From a virus: 29,119 nt of DNA. A model generated the notes under the pieces. The model saw nothing but the letters and a program-made list of their open reading frames with translations, did no database searches and was not told the DNA's origin. The number at the start of each line of letters is the position of its first letter. The first letter of the stretch is position 1. Below, in pieces: positions 15,290 to 24,646 of this stretch. The translations under genes and the position numbers were made by a program. The stretch lies in the IMG/VR virus record IMGVR_UViG_3300004463_000541, positions 1 through 29,119 of that record; one strand, given 5' to 3'.

Positions 15290-16783
15290 ATGGCGCAATA
15301 CCGCACCGGCACCGTGACGGTCACGACCAACTCTGCCACTATCTTCGGTCTTGGTACGACCTGGGTTACCTCCGGCATCGAACCCGGTCACTGGTTCACG
15401 GTCAGGGACGAGGGTGTCACCTATACCGTCGCAGCCGTGTTGGCGGAGGACCAGATTGTCCTGAGCGCTGCCTACCAGGGCATTTCAAAAGTCGGCGTCT
15501 ACTATCTCCTGCACACCGACTTTACGCCCAGAGGGTACGCAGTTCCGGGACCCAACGACGTTGAGGCCACCATGATCGTCCGCCGGGCGATCTATGACAT
15601 CGATGCCGACATGACCAAGAACCTGGGAAGCGGCATAGGGGGTGCTGCCAGCATCACGGTCTCCAGCATCAAGGATCTCAACTCGTCCACCGCTCTGACC
15701 GGGCAGGTTCTGACCAAGCTGGCGGACGGCAGTTACGGCTTCTCGTCACCTGCTGCCCTGAGCATCACCCTCGTCAACATGGCGGCGCAGAGTGCGGATA
15801 CCGGACTGATTTATGCTGGAGCCAATGCCAGCGGAGCCCACCAGTTCCGCGGCATCCAGGTTGTCAACGGAACTCTGACGCAAAACAGCGATCGGCTGAC
15901 CATCACAGTACCGCCAGTCGGTGAAGTCAACACGCTGGGCAGTTTGGCAAACACCGCGTCAGTCTCCATCGCCGCTCCGAAGACTGGAACCACCCTTAAC
16001 ACCTACGGCCTGCGCGGCATCAACGGCGTTACCGTCGTCCGGGATCTCAACGACATCGTGATCAGCGGCAGCGGCACCGGCGGCGGTGGCGGTACTACTG
16101 GCGGCGAGGCCAACATCGGGGAGAACATCGGCGCTGCCGGAACCAACGTGGTCCGCATCTACGCCGACAAAGTTGCCACGGCACTGCGCTTCCGCACGAT
16201 CCTGTTCAACATTGACCACTTCACTGTGGCTGGTGAAACAAGCGGCCAGTATACCATCTCCTTAAAACGCCAAAAACTGTCGGACAGTCCGGACACGGAT
16301 CTCGTCAACGCTATTCCCGGCCATATTCTACGGCTGGAAAGCGATAAGATCTGGCGCGGCCAGCCAATGCCGACACCCGGCATCGCCAGTCTCCAGGCAG
16401 ATCCGACGCCGAAGCTCGGCGGAGACCTGGCAACGGCCGGGAAACGCATCGTCGGCGTTGCCGGAACCCTGAGCGGTATGATCGAGCGGCCCAAGGATAA
16501 GATCTACACCCTGATGCTCCAATCTGCTCATCCGTTTAGCATCAGCAACATCACGACAACCTGCTTTGGCGGACAGATCAACTTCACGCTGTTCCTGGGG
16601 GCAGAGCTTGATGACACCCTGCTCTCCAAGATTTCCGGAACGGCCAATGCCGGTATTGTCTCCGACACCATCCCGCAGGACCCGTTGCAGGTCCCGGCCG
16701 GGTCCCGGCTGAGCCTGAAGCTGTCTCCTCAGACCGTGACAACGGAGGATTTCCTATTTTCCATCGCCACCGCAAGCACCTGA
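15290..16783 (+). CDS. Tail fibre protein with phage-type N-terminal attachment domain
   Basis: 497 residues. The N-terminal about 80 residues (YRTGTVTVTTNSATIFGLGTTW, then EDQIVLSAAYQG) match a domain that recurs at the start of many siphophage and myophage fibres and is thought to attach the fibre to the tail. The middle is Gly/Thr/Ser-rich, including a GTGGGGGTTGGEAN linker (about 262-275). Near 370-395 is the motif ADPTPKLGGDLATAGKRIVG, a version of the DPSPxLGGDLDxNGxxI signature typical of phage fibres, followed by a small beta-rich head (about 400-497). There is no signal peptide, as expected for a virion protein. The next gene starts 3 nt after the stop. Confidence 0.8.
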   Translation: MAQYRTGTVTVTTNSATIFGLGTTWVTSGIEPGHWFTVRDEGVTYTVAAVLAEDQIVLSAAYQGISKVGVYYLLHTDFTPRGYAVPGPNDVEATMIVRRAIYDIDADMTKNLGSGIGGAASITVSSIKDLNSSTALTGQVLTKLADGSYGFSSPAALSITLVNMAAQSADTGLIYAGANASGAHQFRGIQVVNGTLTQNSDRLTITVPPVGEVNTLGSLANTASVSIAAPKTGTTLNTYGLRGINGVTVVRDLNDIVISGSGTGGGGGTTGGEANIGENIGAAGTNVVRIYADKVATALRFRTILFNIDHFTVAGETSGQYTISLKRQKLSDSPDTDLVNAIPGHILRLESDKIWRGQPMPTPGIASLQADPTPKLGGDLATAGKRIVGVAGTLSGMIERPKDKIYTLMLQSAHPFSISNITTTCFGGQINFTLFLGAELDDTLLSKISGTANAGIVSDTIPQDPLQVPAGSRLSLKLSPQTVTTEDFLFSIATAST

Positions 16784-16786
16784 GCG

Positions 16787-19700
16787 ATGTGGTTCTTTCA
16801 GGAAGCGACGGGAGCGCCGCTGCCACCGGCGGACAGCACCTTCGACTTCAGTGCGGCCCTACCATCGTCCTTCAGCATCTCTCGGGCAAGCAGCACTGCT
16901 TTGGGCCGCAACAGCACCGGCAGATGGGTGGCCTTTCCCGCAGACACGCCGAGGTCCTGGTACAATCCGGTCACCCTATCCCACCCCTATACCCTGATAG
17001 AGCCGGAAAGAACCCAACTTCTCTTCCACACGCGGCAGCCGACACCGACCATCATTCAGTCCGTCTCCAGCATCGATACCGGCGTCCAAACACCATTTGG
17101 GCTCGGGTCCGTTCTCTACGTCCCGAATGCCATTAGCACCACTCACGGCTGGAACCTGTTCTTCGGCACCTCGACCCACGGTACGGCGTTGTCCGACAAC
17201 ACCACCGTGGCACTGACCGCCGTCATGAAGCCAACCGGCTCCTATACAGACATCACCTTCCTGTTGCTGAACAAGACCGGCATCTATTCGTCTGTTCGGA
17301 TATCCCTCCAGGGAAACGGCATCGTCGTCTCCAGCGCCGGGATCATCCACGCCGAGGTCAGCAGGGACACCGACGAGTTCTATAGCATCACCATCATCAA
17401 CAATTTTGGCGCCGGAACCACGACTGCGGCCTTCAATGCCGGGTTCCACGACCAGACCGGGTCTCAGACCTTTGCTGGGGATGGCGTCAGCGGCTTTTAC
17501 CTGGCCTATATCGGTGCCGAGATCGGTACGGAAGCCACTTCCCCCATTATCAACACGGGGACGAACCCGATTGCCAGGCCAGCAGACGTCCTGACTTCCT
17601 CGGCCCAATGGGTGGAAACCGGCTCCAAGACCTTCGGGTTGACCTATGTGCCGTTGGGCAGAAGCCCCGCAACCATCTTGAACATCTCCGGAACCGATCA
17701 GATCGACCTCAGGAACAGCCTGAATACCGTTTCCCTGGCTGCCATGGTCGGAGGCCAGCAGATGGTTTCGATCACGGCATCGTCGCCAGTCGTCGGGATC
17801 GAGAGGACGGTTGTCTTCACCCTGGCGGTCGGAAGCTCCCTGCTGACCCAGGACGGCCTGGTGGTTGGTAACGACAACAGCGGAGTCAGCGTTCCCAACG
17901 CGCTTTCCACGTTGAGGCTCGGCAGTGGACCGAATGGCCTCGGCGCAGAGCCGATGCGTCTCAGGTTGCTCAAATACTGGTCAGAGGCTCTGTCTCAGGA
18001 TGCCGCCGTCTCCTACTCCGACGACCTGACCCAGGAATTCACCACCGGCAAGAAAACGGGCGTCACGATCCAGCCCACGATGACGATCACAGCCTCCTAC
18101 GACGTCGTCTCACTGCTGGTCGTCGTGACCGGAGATCCAGTCGGAACCACCGTCACCTACGGTACGGTCAACGGCACCGCCGTGGCCGGGGTGGACTATG
18201 TCGGCGGCACGGGCAGCCTCACCATCCCGGTCGGGGAGATGTCCGGTACCATCACCATCTCCCTGATGCCGAGGGGCTTCCTGGAGGACAAGACCTTCAA
18301 GATCGTCCTGAGCAGCGCCACCGGTGCGGCCATTGACAACGGCGTCTGCGATGTCCTGCTGCTGAGGAAGGTCCCAGAGGGCGGCCCAGCCTCGACCAAG
18401 CTGGACTTTGGATCAACCCTGCCGGAGGGCCTCACCCTGACCAGGGCTTCCCCGGCCTGGACCCGCAACAGCACCGGCGTCTGGACCCAGGTGGCGGCGA
18501 ACACCAACCGCCAGCACTTCGTTTCCCCAGGAAACTCTGGCCTGTTGCTTGAACCGGCAGCGGCACAGCAATGCCTGTTCGACAGCGTAGATCCCGCCTT
18601 CTTAGCCACTGGCGGAACCCGCACAATCGTTACCAATGGCGATACGCCGACTGGCACGAAGCTTATCCAGTTCAGGGAGGCAACCTCTACCAGCCAGCAC
18701 AAGCTGGCAACCGCCTTGGTGTCCACAAACAGCGCCCTGCCGACCGGCCAGTTCACCACCTTGATCCTGATCCGGCCGGTCTCCCGGACAAACTTCCTGC
18801 TCTCGGTTAAGGCGCCGGACAACGTAACAAAGTCACTGATCCTGACCCTGTCCAGCTCAGGAACCGTCACGACGGCGGAAAGCGATATCTCATGGTCCAT
18901 TGAAGCGGACCCGTTTCGCAGCCAATGGTACTGGGTTGCCCTGTGTCGCAACCAGTTCAGTGGTGTAGGTGTCTCCGCAGCCCTGGAAATCTGCTGCGCG
19001 ACATCTTCCGGGGATACCGTCATGGCGGGATCGACGGGCAGCGGCTTCGACATCGCGCATGTGCAGATCGAGGCCGGGTCCCTGGCATCGTCCCCGATCA
19101 TCGTCACGGGGGCTACTGCCGCAACAGTCAGGGCAGCAGATGTCCTGAAGGCGTCCGGAACCTGGTATCAGCGCCAGTCCTATTCCCTGGGCGTGCGCTT
19201 TAGGCGGCTGAAGGACTCTCCCGAGAACCAGCGCTTATGGATGGCAAAGGATATCGTCGGGGCTGTCAACGGCGTCTCGATCAGAAACGGACTGATCGAC
19301 TACGACCTGGTCGGAGAAGGTCCTCTGCTGTCACTGGACGTGATTGCCTCCGGTGGACAAACGACCTGGGAATTGCCCGACAGCAAAACGGATGCCGGAG
19401 GCTATAATCTCGTCATTGCCATTGACGGCGTTTCCCAATCGGCTGCGGCCTATACCTTGACCGGCAATACCCTTGTTTTCAGCGATCCACCGCCGAGCGG
19501 CTCCCTGGTAAGCATTCGGGGTATCTCCGTTCTGACCGGATTGATGGAAAGCCTCGGGACCGGCAACCAGACATCGTGGATCTTGCCGGTGGAGATTTCC
19601 GGACTGGCTGCCTCCCTGCTCGTTGCAGTGGACGGTGTGGTCCAGGCGCCAAGCAGCTACAGTATCCTGCTGGATCAATTGATCCTCAGCGAAGCACCTC

Positions 19701-19945
19701 CCGTTAATGCCATCGTCAGTGTGCGTGGTTTGCCGTCAGAGACGCTGGCCCATGAAACGGCCTTTTCAGCACTTTCGAATACCATCACCATGCCCGTCTC
19801 GGTGACGGCTGGGGCTTCCTCCCTCATCGTCTCCGTCGATGGTGTGATCCAGCCCGTCAGCGCCTACAGCGTCTTGGGAACCCAGTTGGCCTTCCCCGAG
19901 TCTCCGCGGGCCGGTTCCCTGGTCGATATCCGCTTCCTCGGCTGA
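16787..19945 (+). CDS. Multidomain adhesin/fibre: two lectin-like modules, Calx-beta, three C-terminal repeats
   Basis: 1052 residues. Two copies of a phage concanavalin-like module are visible: copy 1 starts TFDFSAALPSSFSISRAS (about residue 18) and ends with SPIIN..IARPADVL; copy 2 starts KLDFGSTLPEGLTLTRAS (about 539) and ends with IEAGSLASSPII..VRAADVL. The ending is the familiar EAGS.ATS.I.T...RAADV signature of phage carbohydrate-binding modules. Between them (about 440-520) is a Calx-beta domain (VNGTAVAGVDYVGGTGSLTI). The C-terminus (about 856-1052) is three tandem repeats of about 70 residues with the pattern W.LP...L.V.VDGV.Q....Y......L.F...P..G..V.IRG. The protein likely binds surface polysaccharide. 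No enzyme motif is seen. Confidence 0.78.
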   Translation: MWFFQEATGAPLPPADSTFDFSAALPSSFSISRASSTALGRNSTGRWVAFPADTPRSWYNPVTLSHPYTLIEPERTQLLFHTRQPTPTIIQSVSSIDTGVQTPFGLGSVLYVPNAISTTHGWNLFFGTSTHGTALSDNTTVALTAVMKPTGSYTDITFLLLNKTGIYSSVRISLQGNGIVVSSAGIIHAEVSRDTDEFYSITIINNFGAGTTTAAFNAGFHDQTGSQTFAGDGVSGFYLAYIGAEIGTEATSPIINTGTNPIARPADVLTSSAQWVETGSKTFGLTYVPLGRSPATILNISGTDQIDLRNSLNTVSLAAMVGGQQMVSITASSPVVGIERTVVFTLAVGSSLLTQDGLVVGNDNSGVSVPNALSTLRLGSGPNGLGAEPMRLRLLKYWSEALSQDAAVSYSDDLTQEFTTGKKTGVTIQPTMTITASYDVVSLLVVVTGDPVGTTVTYGTVNGTAVAGVDYVGGTGSLTIPVGEMSGTITISLMPRGFLEDKTFKIVLSSATGAAIDNGVCDVLLLRKVPEGGPASTKLDFGSTLPEGLTLTRASPAWTRNSTGVWTQVAANTNRQHFVSPGNSGLLLEPAAAQQCLFDSVDPAFLATGGTRTIVTNGDTPTGTKLIQFREATSTSQHKLATALVSTNSALPTGQFTTLILIRPVSRTNFLLSVKAPDNVTKSLILTLSSSGTVTTAESDISWSIEADPFRSQWYWVALCRNQFSGVGVSAALEICCATSSGDTVMAGSTGSGFDIAHVQIEAGSLASSPIIVTGATAATVRAADVLKASGTWYQRQSYSLGVRFRRLKDSPENQRLWMAKDIVGAVNGVSIRNGLIDYDLVGEGPLLSLDVIASGGQTTWELPDSKTDAGGYNLVIAIDGVSQSAAAYTLTGNTLVFSDPPPSGSLVSIRGISVLTGLMESLGTGNQTSWILPVEISGLAASLLVAVDGVVQAPSSYSILLDQLILSEAPPVNAIVSVRGLPSETLAHETAFSALSNTITMPVSVTAGASSLIVSVDGVIQPVSAYSVLGTQLAFPESPRAGSLVDIRFLG

Positions 19946-19979
19946 CCAGCGCAGACTTCACTTTTCCAGGATTTTAGAG

Positions 19980-22457
19980 ATGTCCAACCTAGCGCCACGT
20001 GGAGACGCGGTCACCGTCCTCATGACGGTCGATAGCACGGACCGGATCTCCCTGTTCAGCGGCGGGACCAAAATTGCAGAGCAACAGGTCGGCAGCAAGA
20101 CCCTGTCCACGACATTGACCGTCGCTAGCCTGCGTTTCGGCGCCACAGAACCCAATGGCTACGATCCGGGAACCTTCCTGATGGAGCAGGTCTCCGGCTG
20201 GACTTTCCCGCTGGTCGATAGCCATGCCCTGCCAGTCTCCGCCGACCTCAACTACGTCCAGGTTACTCCGCAGACCGTCAAGCCGGTCGTCAGCATTCCA
20301 CCCGCGCTGACGGTCAAGGAAGGAGAAACCCTACAGATCCCCGTCACCAAGGAAGGAGCCGGAGCCTGCACCGTACAGCTACGCACCATTGGGGTCAGCG
20401 CCGTGACGCCGACCGACTATACCGGCTTCCTCCTGCCCGTCGCATTCGGCGCCAACGACACCGTCGTGACCGTCCCCTTGGTCACGATCGCCGACACGGA
20501 AGACGATCCGGACCAGACGCTGAAGATCGAGCTGAGTCTGGCCGGATCTACGGATTGCACCCTCGGAAATTCAAACGGAGTCATCACCATCACGGAACCG
20601 CCCCGGATATCGGTTCCGACTACGGCCAGTGTCAAGGAAGGGAATGTCCTTTCCGTCATTGTCACGAAGCTGGGGAGCGGGGCCTGCTCGGTGACGTGGA
20701 GAACTTCCCCTGACACCGCCACTGTCCTGTCCTCAGACTATACCGGTGTCAGCGCCACGACGCTGAACTTCACCTCAGCCGAGACCAGCAAGACGATCAC
20801 GGTGCAGACCCTTACAGATGCCTTGGTCGAGGGCAACGAGTTTTTCTACATCTTCATCGAGAACCCGGCCAACTGTAAGGTCACGACCGGCTCCTGCAAG
20901 GTCACGCTCCTGGACGCCAACAGTCCGGAAGTGCCGGTCCAGACCGCCTATACCCCGGCATCAGGATTTGCCTCCGCCGCCGACTGCGGTCTCGGTTATC
21001 CGGTCTATAAGGTTACCAACCTTGACGACAGCGGACCTGGCTCCCTGCGGGACTGCGTCTCCGGTTCCGGCCGGATGGTCGTGTTCGAGGTCGCCGGGCG
21101 GATCATCCTGTCAACGGATATCCGCCCCTCCGCGAACATCACTATTGCTGGGGAAACCGCACCGCCGCCAGGCATTACCATCCAAAAAAAAGAACTGGTC
21201 ATCACGAACAGCAATGTTCGAGTCAGCCACATAATCTTCGAAAGGGGGTACGAAAACTCAGACCTCTACCGGGACAACGGCGACGTTGCCAAGATCGGTA
21301 CGGGCAGTTCCGTATCCGCCACCACCCTGCCGGACTACACGCCGAAAACGGCCTACACAAACATCCACATCTACCACTGCGCCTTCTACTGGGGTATGGA
21401 TGAGACGGTCCAAATGTTCCCGTGGAACTCCCACACCCTGAGTGCGAGCTATCACGACTGCATCATCACGGAACCGCTCTACAAGCCGTCCATCTATGAC
21501 TCGACCCTACTCAACCACGTCAAACTCTATTCTCCGTACAATCAGTCTAACCACAATTACGGCATGATCTGTGCCTTTAACACCAAACAGACAGACATTC
21601 AGTACTGCCTGTTTTCCGAGATTTCTATGCGTTGTCCGTTCATCGACCACAGCACAGAAATCGTCATCGCCAACAACATTGCCAACAACTGCCGCAATGG
21701 CGCTACGATCCAACAAAACCAGTACATGGTTCTCAACACGACGACCAACACGTTGGAGTCAAAGCCACTTCCTGATTCCTATACCTACAAAGTCACGTGC
21801 AAGGGCTACCTGGCGATCTCCGGACCGGACACGATAACCTCTGTCTACGGCGGCTTCCGCTTTACCAGCTACCTCCTACCGCAGCCCGCCAACTCCAAGG
21901 TCTTCGTCGAAAAACTGTACGGTTGGAAGGGCGGCACTTCCAACAGCACCTACATGCAGCCGAACGATTACGTCACCTACGGTAGTACCGCAGCCGGTTA
22001 CAACGACGTCAAGGGTAAGCCCTACTGGCTCGACGCCATTGGCACCAAGGTGGCCGTCGAGGTCACGACGCCGCCGATCGACACGCCGACACCGACCGTT
22101 GGTCTTGAGGCGCAGGAGATCTTCGACCGTGCCGTCCTCAACGTCGGTCCGCGGCCCAAGGAGATCCGTAACCTGATCGACAAGAAGACCGGCGCCATCG
22201 GGAACCACAATGTCGCCCGTTCCGTCACAAACTTGAAAAATAAGACCGGCCGCTGGGTCAATCACCAAGACGAAACCCAGGTCGGCGGCTACTACGCCCC
22301 GGTCAAGGTCACCCGCACTCTGAATGCCACCGCCAAGTTTCCGGACGGCACCCTGATCGGTGACATCCCGGCCCAACCGCAGCCCGCTACGGCCACCAGC
22401 AAGGCCACCATGAAGGCGTGGCTGCGCAAGCACCTGGACCAAGTCCAGAACGACTAG
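19980..22457 (+). CDS. Tailspike candidate 1: two Calx-beta domains + PL1 pectate-lyase-like beta-helix
   Basis: 825 residues. After an approximately 95-residue N-terminal beta domain (start MSNLAPRGDAVTVLMTV) come two Calx-beta domains (about 98-203 and 205-312), each with a GAC cysteine and a second cysteine near the end. From about 324 is a right-handed beta-helix of the polysaccharide lyase family 1 type: YKVTNLDDSGPGSLRDCV, VVFEVAGRI, ITIAGETAPPPGITIQ, CAFYWGMDETV, HNYGMICAF and MRCPFIDH (about 551), where the Arg aligns with the catalytic Arg of R-x-x-P/SRNPR segments. The end (DRAVLNVGPRPKE, VNHQDETQVGGY) also matches bacterial PL1 enzymes. It has no signal peptide, consistent with a virion depolymerase cleaving an acidic polysaccharide. 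Substrate unknown. Confidence 0.85.
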   Translation: MSNLAPRGDAVTVLMTVDSTDRISLFSGGTKIAEQQVGSKTLSTTLTVASLRFGATEPNGYDPGTFLMEQVSGWTFPLVDSHALPVSADLNYVQVTPQTVKPVVSIPPALTVKEGETLQIPVTKEGAGACTVQLRTIGVSAVTPTDYTGFLLPVAFGANDTVVTVPLVTIADTEDDPDQTLKIELSLAGSTDCTLGNSNGVITITEPPRISVPTTASVKEGNVLSVIVTKLGSGACSVTWRTSPDTATVLSSDYTGVSATTLNFTSAETSKTITVQTLTDALVEGNEFFYIFIENPANCKVTTGSCKVTLLDANSPEVPVQTAYTPASGFASAADCGLGYPVYKVTNLDDSGPGSLRDCVSGSGRMVVFEVAGRIILSTDIRPSANITIAGETAPPPGITIQKKELVITNSNVRVSHIIFERGYENSDLYRDNGDVAKIGTGSSVSATTLPDYTPKTAYTNIHIYHCAFYWGMDETVQMFPWNSHTLSASYHDCIITEPLYKPSIYDSTLLNHVKLYSPYNQSNHNYGMICAFNTKQTDIQYCLFSEISMRCPFIDHSTEIVIANNIANNCRNGATIQQNQYMVLNTTTNTLESKPLPDSYTYKVTCKGYLAISGPDTITSVYGGFRFTSYLLPQPANSKVFVEKLYGWKGGTSNSTYMQPNDYVTYGSTAAGYNDVKGKPYWLDAIGTKVAVEVTTPPIDTPTPTVGLEAQEIFDRAVLNVGPRPKEIRNLIDKKTGAIGNHNVARSVTNLKNKTGRWVNHQDETQVGGYYAPVKVTRTLNATAKFPDGTLIGDIPAQPQPATATSKATMKAWLRKHLDQVQND

Positions 22458-22481
22458 GAAACGTCACAGAGGCGCTACAGG

Positions 22482-22503
22482 GCGTGCCCGGCAGCGGGCG
22501 CGC
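22482..22503 (+). other. Strong GC hairpin between the two spike genes
   Basis: CGTGCCCG-GCAG-CGGGCGCG (22483-22502) pairs over 8 bp with one G-U, extendable by one G-C pair to 22482/22503, and is followed by TTCCTCCCTCCC. It sits in the 79-nt gap between paralogous spike genes and could reduce downstream expression or protect the upstream mRNA. There is no clear U-tract. Confidence 0.45.
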
Positions 22504-22536
22504 GTTCCTCCCTCCCGTGCAAAAGGAAGTCATCCT

Positions 22537-24612
22537 TTGTCCCTCATCACCGTCAGCCTCCCCCAGAAACTCGTCGTCAACGAGGGCGAGTCTGTCAAGA
22601 TCCCATTGACCAAGACCGGTATCGGCGCTTGCTCCGTTCAACTCAGGACATCCGGCATCACCGCGACGACGCCCCTAGACTACGAGGACGTCAGTGATCC
22701 TCATGTCGTCAGTTTCACAGACACCCAGATGGAGAACGTCGGTCTACTGGTCACCCTACCGGACGAACTGATCGAAGGTCAGGAGATCCTCACGGTGTGG
22801 GCGCTAAATGCCGAAAACTGTGTCATCATGCAGCCTCGCTGCGAAGTCACCATCATCGACAAGACCGCCCTGCCGGAGCCGCCGCCAGACGCCGAGCTGC
22901 CGACCGTCAGCATCGCGGAGAAGGTCAGCGGTTTGGAAGGAACGGACCTTGCCATTCCCCTGACCAAGACCGGCACGGGAGCCTGCCAGGTCAGCCTCGT
23001 GACGGCTGGGGACACCGCCCAAACGCTGGAGGATTACACCGGCTACAAGACACCGCTGGTCGTCACCTTCGCCGAGGACCAGTCCCAGGTCATGGCAACC
23101 CTGCCGCTGCTGGCCGATACCGCCCCGGAGTCAGACGAGATCCTGAACATCTACGTCAAGGACCCGGTCAACTGCGTGATCGGAAACGGCAAGTCCGAGA
23201 TCACCATCATCGAGAACCCGGAGACCAACCCGCCGCCGGGGGAAGAGCCACCGGTTGGTGACGGCACGGTACCGAGCGCCCCGACGGGTAAGTATCCGCG
23301 CGCCGTCGGTTTTGCCACCGCCATGGCCGCCGGACGGGGCAAGCCGTTCTACCGGGTGACCAACCTCAACGACAGCGGTCCCGGTTCTCTGCGGGAAGCC
23401 ACCAGGGGCGGCAATCGGATGATCGTCTTTGAGGTCGGCGGCTGCATCAAGCTTAAGAGCACGCTGCTGATCGATGCTGACAACATCACCATCGCCGGTC
23501 AGACCGCACCGGGCAGCGGCATCACGATCCAGGCCAAGGAACTGGTGATCAAGGCATCCTTCATCCGGATAGAGCACATCAATTTCGAGCGCGGTCATGA
23601 TCCCAGTAATCTAGGCAATGCCGACTGCGTCAAGGTCAACCCCGGCGCCGACAGCAGTCGCTGGTCCCGCTCTAACGTCCACTTCAACCACTGCTCGTTC
23701 ATGTGGGGGATGGACGAGACAGTCGAAATATGGCCAGCATCGGGCAAACTGACCAACGTTTCCTTCACCAACTGCCTGTTCTCCGAGCCGATGTGGCGCC
23801 CGCAGAAGCTCGGCTACGCGCCGCACGAAAAGGTCAAGGCGGGCAAGCAGAGCGAGCACAACTACGGCGTCCTAATCGGCTTCAACACCAAGAAGGTAGA
23901 CATCCAGCACTGCCTGTTTTCCGACATGTACATGCGCTGCCCATTCATCGACCACGGCACCACGAGTGTCATCGCCAATAATATCCTGATGAACGTCAGG
24001 ATGGGCGTCACGATCCAGCAGAACCGCTCGCCGAAGCCGACCGCCGCCTGCCTGGTCAACTGCCAGGGAATCTTGGTGATCTCCGGTCCGCAGAGCAGCG
24101 ATGCCACCGGCTTTCGCTTCCATTCCTACCACGACAAATGGCCGTCCGGCTCGGCGGTCTACGTCTCCAACCTGTACGGCTGGAAGGGCGCCAACGGCGC
24201 GATCACGCCGGGCACCAACGTTACTTTCAGCCGGGGACAGCCGGTCCAGGGATCTAACAACACCAAGGTTCGGGTCTCAAAGTCGCCGATCGAACCGCCG
24301 GGCACCACCATCAAGGCGCTGAGCGCCAACGATATCCATGACCGTATCGTCAACAATTCCGGCCCGATGCCAAAGGTCTCTAAGCGTCCGGCCTCGGTTG
24401 CCAGGATCATCAAGAAGGTAGCCACCAAGACCTCCGGTTGGGTCGATCATCCGAGCCAGGTCGGCGGCTTCTCCAGCTACCCCGTGGTTACCCGGAAGCT
24501 GGAGGATGCAACCCTGCCCGATGGCAGCAGAATCCCGGTCCCCAACCACGGGGATGCGGAAGGGGTTCAGAAGTGGCTCGACATTTTCAACAGCCTCGTG
24601 AGCTACGACTGA
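22537..24612 (+). CDS. Tailspike candidate 2: paralogous Calx-beta + PL1 pectate-lyase-like protein
   Basis: 691 residues. TTG start chosen for the well-placed AAGGAAG site 7 nt upstream. It lacks the N-terminal domain of the preceding paralog and begins directly with Calx-beta domain 1 (about 1-108: KTGIGACSVQLRTSG) and domain 2 (about 110-225: KTGTGACQVSLVTAG), then a proline-rich linker and a PL1 beta-helix from about 252: YRVTNLNDSGPGSLREAT, ITIAGQTAPGSGITIQ, CSFMWGMDETVEIWP, HNYGVLIGF, MRCPFIDH (about 466), ending DRIVNNSGPMPK and WVDHPSQVGGF. All PL1 landmarks are kept, so both copies may be active. Without the N-terminal domain it may attach to the virion differently, perhaps through the first spike. 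Confidence 0.83.
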   Translation: MSLITVSLPQKLVVNEGESVKIPLTKTGIGACSVQLRTSGITATTPLDYEDVSDPHVVSFTDTQMENVGLLVTLPDELIEGQEILTVWALNAENCVIMQPRCEVTIIDKTALPEPPPDAELPTVSIAEKVSGLEGTDLAIPLTKTGTGACQVSLVTAGDTAQTLEDYTGYKTPLVVTFAEDQSQVMATLPLLADTAPESDEILNIYVKDPVNCVIGNGKSEITIIENPETNPPPGEEPPVGDGTVPSAPTGKYPRAVGFATAMAAGRGKPFYRVTNLNDSGPGSLREATRGGNRMIVFEVGGCIKLKSTLLIDADNITIAGQTAPGSGITIQAKELVIKASFIRIEHINFERGHDPSNLGNADCVKVNPGADSSRWSRSNVHFNHCSFMWGMDETVEIWPASGKLTNVSFTNCLFSEPMWRPQKLGYAPHEKVKAGKQSEHNYGVLIGFNTKKVDIQHCLFSDMYMRCPFIDHGTTSVIANNILMNVRMGVTIQQNRSPKPTAACLVNCQGILVISGPQSSDATGFRFHSYHDKWPSGSAVYVSNLYGWKGANGAITPGTNVTFSRGQPVQGSNNTKVRVSKSPIEPPGTTIKALSANDIHDRIVNNSGPMPKVSKRPASVARIIKKVATKTSGWVDHPSQVGGFSSYPVVTRKLEDATLPDGSRIPVPNHGDAEGVQKWLDIFNSLVSYD

Positions 24613-24646
24613 TCAGGGGCGCGCAAACGGTGGGAGTGTACCTGGA

